Positions 32,831 to 43,215 of a DNA stretch of 64,000 nucleotides are shown one piece after another. The notes beneath the pieces are model-generated. The model was not told where the DNA came from. It saw only the letters and a program-made list of their open reading frames with translations, and did no database searches. This DNA comes from Stachybotrys elegans (lineage: Eukaryota > Ascomycota > Sordariomycetes > Hypocreales > Stachybotryaceae). How positions within the stretch are numbered: the stretch's first letter is position 1; each line of letters begins with the position of its first letter. The translations under genes were made by a program, and so were the position numbers. The DNA is taken from assembly GCA_020746835.1 (NCBI GenBank), contig JAGPNK010000030.1, positions 62,001 through 126,000 on the forward strand, given 5' to 3'.

Positions 32831-34853
32831 AGTCGAAGTTTCTGCTACATGACATGTCTGGACCTCCGTCGAGTAAGATAGCACGAGCGGTGATGTCTTC
32901 AGGCTTGTAGTGTGGCATTGAATTTCGCTCCTTAAGGCTGGGACCTTAACATGGATCCCTTAATATTCTGTGCCAGACTCTGGGAGCTCTGTGTATTGGC
33001 CCAGTCTGAGCTTCGGCAGAATGAACTCCTCGAAAGGAATTGCAGGAAATGCTGCAGCGCCTTGCAATACCATTGCAACGTGCACGGATACTAGCTCAGC
33101 GGCAGCGCTCGCATAAGAGGAGCGGTATACTAGCTCGAATCATTTTCTGTCTCCCTCCGGAGATAAATCGCCCATTCTGGAGGCAAAGCTTCCAATTAAA
33201 TGGACTGGAACAGGCGATTCAAATATGTTGTTCTCTATGATGATGAAAAGATTGTATAGTGTGAGGCGGAAGCAATAGAGAGCAAATAAACAGTAGAGGC
33301 GATGCCTATGTTGTTCTCTATGAATAATGCCACAGAGGCTGTTGGTAGGATTCTGGCCAATATTACTATTTTATATGCCGCAGCTCCTCTGTGGATTGCT
33401 TATATCCCACCTGCAGCTTGGCACTCCCTGACCGCTTACCTCACTCTTGTCTGATTCGCACAGATGAGCCTCTGGCGTCGTATGTATTTAGTCATTCAAG
33501 GCCTGATGAAGCTCAAACCGTGAAGCCAGCCAAGCTGTTTTGTGGATATACATAACCCTATCAGTCACTACCACCCACGCCGATATAATTGCTCACCGCA
33601 GCTGGGAGTGCCTTCTCCCGTGATTGGTCCTGCATTTCGATATATGGCGGTATGGCGCGGTTAAGGAGGGCATAAAGGCAATTTCACACGGAAACTTCAG
33701 CTTCCATGTCTAGTCAAAGCACTCGGTAGATCGGATGATAAACCTTTTTATGCCAAGGGCTTGGAAATATCTCAAGCGTACTCTCTCCGGATTCTGCAAG
33801 ATCATTCCATCACTGACCTGGGCACATCATGGACTTCGTACCTGGATGGGTCTCACTCACTACCATTGCCGATGCTGGGCTCGCAACTTTTATCAAAGAC
33901 ATTATTTTTCTCGCAAGAGTTGAGAGGCTTTCAGGGTTACTGCTTCCCCTTTCTCAAGAAATGATGATTTTCTGCAATGATTGGAGGCCCGTGGGGACGT
34001 AGAGAGCATTGAATCTAATAAACACAGTAACTGAAACATATGTTTAGCGGCGACTGGCGAGTAGCAGATACAGGTTCATCAAGCGCACCTTGGACATGGC
34101 TGAGATGGCTGAAGACAACAACCTGATGCTATCGTCCCTGTATTGATTTGGTTATTTTTCAACGGCGAACCAGCACGGCACATGTCAAGTTATGAGACCA
34201 TCTTCAAGATTGCTACAGGGCGGGAAACTAATTGTGCTTATGGAGATAATACGTCTGATACGATAACAGCGGAGATACTGAGTTTTTAAAGATAGGTCAA
34301 TCCGCAGAAATTACCAGGAATGCGTAGTCTGATCACCAGTTCACCATCAGCGGTCTCATGTCAAGCGTCACTCAGGATCGTCGGTCATCTGGCTTTCTGC
34401 CTATCTACCTAACAACCTGAATGGCAGGGGAGATCTTGAAATCAAGGTAGCAGAGGCGAGATACCGCGTGGACTAGAGCTAGCAAGTAAGCAATGCACTC
34501 GCCTGCATCTAGGCCAAGGTATGAAAAATCTCACCCTCCATATAGGCCGAACAAAAATAGAACAAGTGGAGGGTTAAGGGTCAGGGTTAGAATCATCTGT
34601 CTTCCGGCGTGTCTTCTGGTCTGTTAAGTTAGTCGTCAGGTACGGGATAGGCGGTCCACTTCGCACAAGGTTCGGCATTGACGATACTTTTTCACTCTAT
34701 ACTACGTAGAAATTGACTTCTTCAAACATCCCAAGGGAGGTATTGCCCCACTTCTTAACACGCTCTGTACTTGGTATGCCAGCTCGCCTCATGTGCGCTA
34801 ATGACCGAGTTATATGATTCCCCATACAATGTGAATCTTTACTATTGCAACAC
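32831..34853. other. long region without recognisable genes
   Basis: Only frames of about 60-70 codons occur. I found no domain, RNA gene or clear repeat. The phrase TGTTGTTCTCTATGA occurs twice (near 33227 and 33309), a minor local duplication. Confidence 0.4.
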
Positions 34854-36658
34854 TCAGTGTCGGACAACCTCGGTCAATCTCACGTCAAGGTTGCCCTTCT
34901 CCCATAGCACAAAGACCTTCTGGTCGTTCCAGGCTTCGCCTCCGGGCATCATCTCGAGATCGAATTTCCAGAGCAAGCGCGCCAATATCATTCGCATTTC
35001 GGCATAGGCCAGACTAGGAGAGAGTTAGCTCAGGGCTCTCAAGTGAAAATCCCGGGAAACATTACTTCCTGCCGATGCAGTTGCGGGGTCCGACGGAAAA
35101 TGGCTGAAGGATGGCTTTGTTGTCAGCCTGATAGCGAGCATCATCAAGCCAGCGCTCTGGGATGAAGACATCCGGGTCACGAAAGTTGACTTCACTCCTG
35201 TATGCCGACCACTGAGGCGCAGATACGGATGTCTGGACATGATTAGCTGTTGCATGACAACTGCATCGAGAAGCATACTCCTTCGGGTATCCAGTAGCCA
35301 TCGATGAATGCACCACCAGCTGGGCTGATTCTCGGAAGGTTGGTTGGTACTGGCGGATCTGTGGAGAGTTAGATTAGTTCTTCAGATGGGGAAATGAGAA
35401 CTCGTACACATCCGGAAGGACTCGGTCAAGACTGCGAGCATATACGGAAGCTGGTTGAGTCGAGACATGGTAATCTCGTCTTCTGACTGGAATGCGGACC
35501 GAATCTCCTGCACCACCTTCTTGTATACCTTTGGATAAGTCAAGAGATAGTACGTAGCTCCGCTCAGAAGTGTCGCTGTCGTTTCGCTTCCAGCGACAAT
35601 CAAGACTGCGGAGTTCTCAACAATCTCGCTCCTCGTCATGCCCTTTTCGGTGGCGTTATGGCGAAGAATGTAAGACGTAAAATCCTCTCGCTCTGTGTTA
35701 TTCGAGTCAAGTCGTTTAAATGCAGTGTTCTGGCTGAGTTGATGATGTTCCTTGGCGCTGCGCTTGAGTGATGGCGGGCTGAGCAGAGACATCAAACTAT
35801 TCAGGTTGAGGCGATGAATGATTTGGCGAGCTGCCGCTATCTTGACACTCTCGAAGATCATTTTTACCCACGGATGATAACCACCGGCTTCCAAACAGCC
35901 AAATGGTTCGCCGAAAGACAAGTCACCGATGAGGTCGAACGTAGTAAAATTGTACCACTGGACCATATCAATAATCGTACCTTCTCTCGCCTTGGTAGTC
36001 AGCTTTTCGATCAAGAGGCCAACGTAGTGCTTCATGATATTTTCCTGGTTCCGGAGTGCCTTCTCGGAAAACGCGTGCGACAGTAGACGCCGCATCCTCC
36101 TATGCTCTTCGTTGTTCCCGTTAAGGATATGACGAGGCTCCGTGGGGGTGTAGAATCGAATAGTATCCTTCTCGAACGTCTTTTCTGTGGCAGACTTGTG
36201 GCCAAAGATCTCTTGGTGGGCGTCGGATGAGATGAAAGAGACCTCATCCCGGGTAAACCGGACAACGGGCCCATACCGGTTGTGCAAGGACCGCAGAGTC
36301 TCGTGCCAGTCTCCTCGTGCAACATGGTAAATGTATGGCAAACTGGTGAGGCTATAGAGCTTTGGCCCTGGAACTTTTGCCAGGGGATGGAAGTAGGCGT
36401 AGTAGATCGAGGAGGCAACGAGGTAGGAAGGCACCTGCTAGAATGGTTATTTACCAATCTGAGAATGACTGGGATGGTACTCACAACAATCCCTAAGAGG
36501 AGAGCTATCGAAGCGAAGAGCCCGTTCCCCACTAACCACATTGACATGATGGCAAGTCCAAATAGGAGATAGTATGACGAGTAATGATCAATGCTCAAGA
36601 GAAGTAAAAGTAACTGCGCGTTGGTCACAAGCATAGGGATGGGCAACAAAGACTTCAT
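34854..36658 (-). CDS. cytochrome P450 monooxygenase (CYP65-like)
   Basis: Five exons (36485-36658, 35408-36434, 35279-35358, 35066-35232, 34854-35013) with introns of 50, 49, 46 and 52 nt encode 535 residues, a normal length. An N-terminal membrane anchor and the hinge YYAYFHPLAKVPGPKL place it on the ER. The catalytic features are complete: oxygen-binding helix VAGSETTATLLSG, ExxR as ESFR, PERW, and the haem loop FSVGPRNCIGRNLAYAEMR, whose Cys ligates iron. The last intron must be spliced at AA|GTAATG to give NCIGRN. The haem-loop wording resembles isotrichodermin C-15 hydroxylase-like (CYP65) enzymes of secondary metabolism; the substrate is unknown. No lesion is seen. A striking array of GCGG motifs lies 80-115 bp upstream of its start. 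Confidence 0.9.
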
Positions 36659-36738
36659 ATATGTATTGTAGTTCGGGTTAAAAAGGTAATGAAATTATTA
36701 GGGCGAGACTGCGCCGTCGGAGTTGAAGGAAAATTAAT

Positions 36739-36769
36739 GCGGATTATGCGGACTAGGCGGACCATGCGG
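36739..36769. promoter_or_regulatory. 9-bp-periodic GCGG array upstream of the P450 gene
   Basis: GCGG begins at 36739, 36748, 36757 and 36766, exactly 9 bp apart, within GCGGATTAT, GCGGACTAG, GCGGACCAT and GCGGTCTTT. On the P450 strand this is CCG-N6-CCG repeated, 80-115 bp before the ATG. CGG/CCG triplets are the half-sites of Zn2Cys6 regulators. Binding is inferred. Confidence 0.5.
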
Positions 36770-37539
36770 TCTTTGCAGGACTCGGGGCATTAACTACACC
36801 CGACTTCCCGTCACTGTAGCGCCTACACCTGGGATGATCTTTACTGCAATCAGGAGCTCGTTAATTCGAATGGCAAAACTTCACTTCCCCCAGCAGTTGT
36901 GTGTGAGGGGCGGAAGGGTGGCCGCGAGTCCCAGCAGGCCCCCTCGATTGATCCACTGTAACTACCGGAGAACATATGACCTTTCAAACATGGTCGTACC
37001 CTCTCTCGCCTACCCCTTACGTAGTAGTATCGAAGCTGGTCACTTGATGTTTGTGGGTTTAGTCGGTTCTCCTGGAACATGTCTTCAAAGCCTAGCGTTA
37101 CACATGTAGCCTCTGGCGGAAGGCAGCCATAGGCTTAGGCTATTCTTTGACCTTGCAGTTGATCTATGGCGAGTCCTCAGCGGCGTGAATTTGTGACTAC
37201 CGCGTGTTCAATCGATCGGACCTTCACGTGCGTCAACCCAGGGCGCAACCTTGGGAGAAAGACAGTATGTATTCATCCAGGGCGCGACGGGGCTTGGGCC
37301 AGCTCTTCCGGTGCATGGGAGGAATTTACAACTACCGTGGTACAAGCCTATTCAGGAAAAGTAATTTATCAGCAACGGTAATGCTTTTTAGTTGACGAAC
37401 AGTTGCATCATTCAAAGTTTCAGCATCCATGAGGATAAGATAAGCTGACATCAAGGTGCCCAACCACGCACTCATTTGCACACTCTTACGTAAATTTCCA
37501 GCATAGGAAAGCTCTTTTGGACCTGGGAGCAGGTACATT
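36770..37539. other. intergenic region, no gene recognised
   Basis: Short frames on both strands near 36834-37395 are not gene-like. Nothing further is visible beyond the regulatory array listed next to it. Confidence 0.4.
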
Positions 37540-38162
37540 ATCCTCGAGCTCGTTCTCTGCCTAGTCCCACGACATTTTGGCCAGAGCAGCTTCGTTGGTG
37601 TGCGGTTTACCCAAGCTGGTCCTGCCAACTGTACGTCCTCGGCACGGTGTCTTTGGACGTCGAAGCCGAGAGGGTGCCGGCTGGAATCTCGACGCCGACG
37701 AAAGCTGCAGTGATTTTCCATACGCATGATCCAACTGTCACTCACTATGCTGGCTAGATTAGTTGTGGCCAGACCGGGCTGGAGAGAAGCGGTTGTGAGC
37801 TCAGGGTAGCGTTGGGCCAGCTCCTTGGTGCAGAAGATGTCGGCAAGCTTTCTTTGCCCATACCAGGTAAAAGTTTCCAGCTTGTCCACTTAATTCTTGA
37901 GCCTATCGAACAAGACACCCTCGCCACGTACTGGGGAGCTGACAACGCAGGGACGGTGCCTCGCACCTCGGAGTGGGGTTGCTTGAATGTTTGGAGGAGG
38001 CTAGGCAGGAGGAGTTTGTTGAGAAGGGCATATCTCTTAATACTATCGATAGCTTCCTGAGCCTTGGCATTAGTGCGAGCTCCGAGCCAGATCTCCTTGC
38101 GGTCATGCTTGGAATCGATTGCTTACCAAGGCCACTGTTACCCCCAGTGACAAGTATGACCT
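37540..38162 (-). pseudogene. short-chain dehydrogenase/reductase relic with internal deletion
   Basis: The reverse strand begins with VILVTGGNSGLGKQS, the NAD(P)-binding TGxxxGxG motif. After a frame change HDRKEIWLGARTNAKAQEAI follows, which is the usual second Rossmann strand and helix. The frame then jumps directly to a late segment with LLNKLLLPSLL, and to YGQRKLADIFCTKELAQRYP (catalytic YxxxK) and ELTTASLQPGLATTNL. A tail similar to W-x-AENELE occurs near 37550, in another frame and after a stop. The central part with NNAG is missing. It is dead but recognisably related to the intact SDR at 41319-42533. Confidence 0.65.
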
Positions 38163-38644
38163 TCCTTTGAGTGACGGGACATCCTCACCGGGGTTAAACT
38201 TTACAGTCTTGCTGCCTGAAGATCCCGAATAAGCGAGTACTGGTTGTGATGTGTGATGTTTCTTGGTGTTAGAGGATGTTGACTGCAGAATACCTAGATT
38301 GCAATTGAATCTGCCACCGCTTTACCAAACGTGAAGTATAATATCTCTAGGTCTGGGAAATCATGATAGCCTTGCATTCAGGGTATTAATGCGATAGAGA
38401 GAGACTGCATTGGGCAGTGATAGATGACTGTTGCGCAATGGACCCAAGTTTGGGTTCGGCTTCAGGGATGTCACGATCATTTTGTATCCCATATCACAAG
38501 ATTCAGATTCATTTCTTTGTCCTTGGTCTTCTTTGTACACGGCGCAGTCGATATAGGATACGCGCTTCACTCTTGTGGTTATCAAATGCAGCACATGGTT
38601 GAGTCATGCCACAAAGCGGGGGTTGCCAGGTTGACTTAACCGCT

Positions 38645-38661
38645 GCGGCCGCTGCGGCCGC
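38645..38661. promoter_or_regulatory. two GCGGCCGC octamers upstream of the Zn2Cys6 gene
   Basis: GCGGCCGC occurs at 38645-38652 and 38654-38661, about 165-180 bp before the regulator's ATG. Each is a perfect palindrome containing CGG directly abutting CCG, an inverted Zn2Cys6 half-site pair with no spacer. Function is inferred. Confidence 0.45.
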
Positions 38662-38825
38662 ATTTTCCGCAACGGTCCTACGAGCAGTAAGCAACAAATC
38701 TCCGCAGTCAGATTATGCTGCCAGACTATTAAGTCTGGCAATCTACACCCGCAACGTGTCATGGCGTGCGGCTGATTTCCGCCTCCTTTGCAAGACGGGC
38801 AATCAAAACAAGCCTCACGTCCGCT

Positions 38826-40857
38826 ATGGCCTCCCGCAGCGACCAAGCCTGCATGTCCTGCAAAAGGCGGAAGCGGCGCTGCGATAAGGGTCTTCCCGAA
38901 TGCGGTCTGTGCCAGCGAGCGGGGCGCCTCTGCGAGTATGGGAGCACCACTGACCTTCAGCCAACCTCCAGCGACTGGAATTTCCTGCGAGCACGTCTCG
39001 CTGAGCTTGAGAATCGCCTAGAGGGCTCGCCAAGAGCTTCCCAGCAGTACTTGCCTCCAACCTCGACCCCAGCCTCCAACTCGGCCTTGACGTCAAGCAT
39101 CATCCCTAGCGAGTCTGTAGACGCACACATCACTGGCCCAAGCAACGTGACCCCATCGTTCCCATCTGGTATCACTTCGGCCTACTCTGCAGTCGAGGAT
39201 TCGAGCCCAAACTCTCGAGCCCAGTTTCCCGCATCTATGTTCCTTGATATAGACTACTATATCTGGTCTCATGTCCGACTGCCTGCTCCCCGTGGCATCA
39301 TCCCTACGGTGCGTTCCCTCGGCCATCCACACATTTCCGCGCCTTCGTTTTGCCAGGGCCTGATCCCACACCTAAGTTTGTTAATCGAGAGGTCTAACCC
39401 GTTCTAGTCAGTTCTGGCACTTCTCAGCCAAGGCAATGCCGTCCTCGAAGTGTCGCGGGACTATTTTGACACAATCCACGCCTGGCTCCCCATGGTGTCC
39501 AAGAAGAGGATGGATATGGGCTTTCCGGTGCACAATGCAGGCCCCGACCTTGCCATGCTGTTTCTCGGAATGAAACTTGTCACCGCGCCCGCGCCCGCGA
39601 ATAGCGTCACTGACTTCGGCATGTACCAAACAGCGAAGGACTTCCTTGCCCACCTTGAGCGTAATGGTACCGTCTCGCTACTCTGTCTCCAAGCCATGGT
39701 CCTGGTAGCGCTGTATGAGTACGGCCACGCAATCTATCCGGCAGCTTGGATGACTATAGGGTCATGCTCACGCTACTCCGATGCCTTGGGACTTAATCCT
39801 GGTGATTATCCCATACTGGGCCAAGCTGTATGTGCCTCAAATACTGGGTAGCGCTTATGGGCCCCTCTTCATTTTGTTAACAAAATTCCTTGTCGTAGAC
39901 CACGTGGACGGAAGCCGAAGAGAGGAGGAGGGTGTGGTGGAGTATTCACATCTTGGATAAACTTGTGTCGATGGGTAGCAGAAGGCGTTGCCTAGTACTA
40001 GACCCCCAGCCCGAGGGCCGGTTGCCTGTTGATGATGAAGCTTGGGTAGGTTTTCTGGCAGAAGCCGGGGCAGTGATCATCTTATTCCCACCGTCGCCTG
40101 GTGCGAGAGGGTAGTTGCTAGCAACTGACTTGGCATGCAGGACTGCGGAGATGTTAGAAGGGCCGTCGGCTACTCGACTCATACGCCCTGCCAGGTCGAG
40201 CAATCGGGATTTGCACGTCTATGCCAGGCCTCGATCTATCTCGGCCGCGCCATAGGCTACGCGCGCGAAAACTCAACGACGAGCACATCCCGCATTGCAG
40301 AAATAGTTTCTCTCACCCATGAGCTCACGGGGTTTGCGGCTGTCGTGGACAACGAACGCACCTGCAGCCTCAAGAGCCCCTTTGCCCTCCTTGCCCCACA
40401 GTGCATTACCCGTTCAGCACTGTTCGTCCTTCTTGATCGCTTCGCTTGTCCAGAGAAGATCGGCTCAGAGCCCGGGTACATCGACAGCCCGGGCGCAAAG
40501 ACACAGGAAGAGCTTGAGCTTCAGAGGCAGTCAGTACAAGCCATCGAATTGGCGAGCGAGCAGCTTCACGCTTTAGGTACAAAGATGCTGGGCATGCTCC
40601 AGGCCGAAGGGGATACGGCTCAAGCATATTCACTGGGCCACGTGAGTCCATTCATCATGGACTCCATCTACGTAGGCTCTGCGACCTTCCAATGGCTTCA
40701 CGGAGAGAACGGCATGGAAGTTTACCGCAAGACTGCTGCTGATTTTAACGTACTTCTGGACATTCTGAGTCCGAGGTGGCGGCTCGGTAGCGTGTACCGG
40801 GAAATGTTGATGATGCACGACGCCTCCGCGAGGGTAGCAGCCAGCGTGGCGGAATAA
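38826..40857 (+). CDS. Zn2Cys6 transcription factor
   Basis: Four exons (38826-39308, 39408-39827, 39899-40045, 40141-40857), with introns of 99, 71 and 95 nt, encode 588 residues. The zinc cluster ACMSCKRRKRRCDKGLPECG...RLCEYG is at residues 9-38 with all six Cys. It is followed by a short leucine-bearing linker (FLRARLAELENRLEG). The middle holds DYFDTIHAWLPMVSKKRM and the fungal-specific regulatory region (EEERRRVWWSIHILDKLVSMGSRR-like, LPVDDEAW). The first intron removes an in-frame TAG at 39405. No lesion is seen. It sits between an intact P450 (with an SDR relic between) and an intact SDR. Octamers GCGGCCGC flank it on both sides, consistent with a local pathway regulator acting on itself and the SDR; that link is inference. 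Confidence 0.85.
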
Positions 40858-40968
40858 AATCGGTGGGTGTTGTAATTGCAGTCATCAATTATCAAAGGTA
40901 GTAAGCAATAACTTGCATGTCTAACTGTAGACCAAAGACCCTTGCTTGATACCTACATGGGGGGATTC

Positions 40969-41097
40969 GCGGCCGCTTCTGCGTGGCAGCAGGTAGAAGC
41001 GCTGCACTCATCCATGAAGCCATCGCTGCTGCACGAATGCCATCCACAGGGCGGCCGCTGCACCCCGCGATGTGCAGGCAGCGGCTTCAGCGGCCGC
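40969..41097. promoter_or_regulatory. three GCGGCCGC octamers between regulator and SDR
   Basis: GCGGCCGC occurs at 40969-40976, 41051-41058 and 41090-41097, in a GC-rich stretch also rich in GCTGC. The stretch lies 110-250 bp after the regulator's stop codon and 220-350 bp before the SDR start. It may act as the promoter element of the SDR gene. Confidence 0.45.
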
Positions 41098-41318
41098 AGC
41101 TGAGCAGTCTGACCTGCACTTCCCCACCCCAAGTTACATACATAGAATAGACCGGTTTAGAGTCTCACTGAGAGAGAAAAACAAAAAAACAATGGCCTAT
41201 AAAGTCGGTGGCCTTTCGCAAACCTTGGAGAACATCCAGTAATACATACGCCCTTCTCTCATCCGATAAAGTCCTAGAAGACTTGGAATCGTTACATTAC
41301 CGACAAAATCCTTTTCAG

Positions 41319-42533
41319 ATGCTCAGCATAAATGTCCGTCGGAGCTCCATCGTTCCCCACAAGCCGACTCTGGCCGAGAAAGACCTTCCTGACCAGGCAG
41401 GCAAGGTAAGACATAACTGCCTTCACACTGCTGCGACTCGCTTGGTGTACCAACATGCACTAGGTCTTCCTTATCACTGGCGCCTCGGGTGGTCTAGGGA
41501 AGGAGCTGGCCTCAATTCTGTACCAGAAGAATGGCAAGATCTACATGGCTGCCCGATCCCGGTCCAAGACAAGCGAGGTGATGAAGGATATCAAGGCCGC
41601 CCATCCAAACGCAAATGGCCAGATGATATTTCTGCCACTGGTCCTCGATGATTTGACCACTATTAAGGCTTCAGCCGACCAGTTCCTCGCACAAGAGACC
41701 CGCCTAGACGTCCTGTATAACAATGCTGGCGTTATGGTCCCCCCTCAGGGGTCTAAGACCGTGCAAGGCCACGAGCTGCAGATTGGAGTGAACAACCTTG
41801 GCCCGTTTCTCTTCACCCACTTCATCCGCCCCGTCCTTGTTTCTACGGCCCATATCGCACCCAAGAATTCCGTTCGTGTGATCTGGGTTTCCTCCAGCGC
41901 CGCCGATAGTGCCCCGACGCCTCCTATCGACTTCACAAACATGGACTACCATAATGAAGAGGGTATATGGCCCAAGTACTGCCGCAGCAAAGCTGGAAAC
42001 GTCTTACACGCTGTTGAGTATGCTCGCAGGACTGCTGGCCAAGGCATTATCAGCATTGTTCGTCGATGATACCGTCTCTTCCCTTTAATAGGTGCTGAAA
42101 ACTGAATTTGACCACAGGCCCTCAACCCCGGCAACTTTGTGACCAACCTGCAGCAGAGCATGCCGAAGCTGCAGCTTGCCCTGTTTGTGAGTCGACTTTA
42201 CCTGTAAGAGTCGATTGGGCTGACATTGGCTTCCCAGAGACTCTTCACCCACGCCCCCAAGAACGGCGCCTATACTCAACTGTTTGCGAGCCATTCTCCT
42301 ACAATCTCAGAGAAGGATAACGGCGGTTGGGGTAAGTCTGTCCATAAACTCGAGGCGTCCGCCAGCTTACTCTAGGCGTCTCATGCGCGAACATGATTCA
42401 TCTAGCTAACAATGCCTTTTTCACAGTTTCGCCTTTTGGAAAGGTTGAGCCAGCTCGCAAAGATTTCCTTGATCCTGTCCTTGGGAAGCAGTACTGGGAA
42501 TGGACCGAGGAGCAGGTCAACCAGTACAAGTGA
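41319..42533 (+). CDS. short-chain dehydrogenase/reductase
   Basis: Five exons (41319-41405, 41464-42057, 42118-42186, 42238-42331, 42427-42533) with introns of 58, 60, 51 and 95 nt encode 316 residues. The classical SDR features are present: cofactor motif VFLITGASGGLGKELA, YNNAGVM, WVSSSAAD (catalytic Ser), and YCRSKAGN (catalytic Tyr and Lys, YxxxK). LNPGNFVTNL follows, and a C-terminal extension ends EWTEEQVNQYK. It should oxidise or reduce an alcohol/ketone with NAD(P)(H); the substrate is unknown. It resembles retinol-dehydrogenase-like fungal SDRs common in secondary-metabolite loci. The start MLSINVRRSSIVPHKPTLAE is chosen because PDQAGK-VFLITG then reads as in relatives. The gene looks intact. 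Confidence 0.85.
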
Positions 42534-42929
42534 GTCGCTATGGTGTTTAAGAATAGTACCGAATGAGACGTCAAGCGATGATAAGCCAGGTCTGTGTTAA
42601 AGAATAGAATAAGATAGGCGGCTACAAAGAATCACACTGCATGTGACCCCAGGCACTGCTACATAGCCATCTTGGGCCGGCTCCATTGACTCATGTGCCC
42701 CTCCAAGCTTGTCGGAAGGAGAGTGATAGGACTGCGCCTGATAGTAGGGGGTAGGATACTTTCATTATCACACTCCGGTATCCTTTGCGCTATCTGCTTT
42801 TTGACAGAGGTTTGCTTTCCTATCAACCTTGTTTATTATTCCTTTACCACTTTCATATTCAACAACATGCGCTTCTCAAAAACGCACATGCTGGTTATGG
42901 CATGTCGTTTGCTACTTCGAAATGCCCGC

Positions 42930-43215
42930 TGAGCGAGGTGAAACCTGCGACGGTTGCTTCGAAAATTGTCATCACTGTTACCCAGCTGCGATCTTGGAAC
43001 TCGGAGATTAACGCCTCCTGCTCCAATCTCTGGGTTGACTACATCTGCGTTTGCGTTCCTGGTGCCGTCCCTACGAGCACTACGTCTGTACCTCAGCCCA
43101 GCAACTCGCCTGCCTTGCCGAGTGCCGTGAATAACCGCAACAGATGGTCCAGGATAGTCTCTGGAGAGTCGTGTAACATTGTCGCGGCGAAGAACACCAT
43201 CGCCGTGGCTGAGCA
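42930..43215 (+). pseudogene. LysM-domain protein relic
   Basis: GETC in one frame and VASKIVITVTQLRSWNSEIN in the next reconstruct the first half of a LysM domain with a frameshift between them. CSNLWVDYICVCVPGA completes it. After a Pro/Ser/Thr linker, RWSRIVSGESCNIVAAKNTI looks like the start of a second LysM that then runs into unrelated residues. LysM proteins bind chitin, and fungal ones can act as wall-masking effectors. This copy cannot make a full domain. Confidence 0.6.

Noticed and set aside
39309..39407. Nonsense mutation (TAG at 39405) in the Zn2Cys6 gene
   Set aside because: The stop lies at the end of a phase-0 99-nt GT-AG intron whose removal joins conserved sequence, so the gene is intact.
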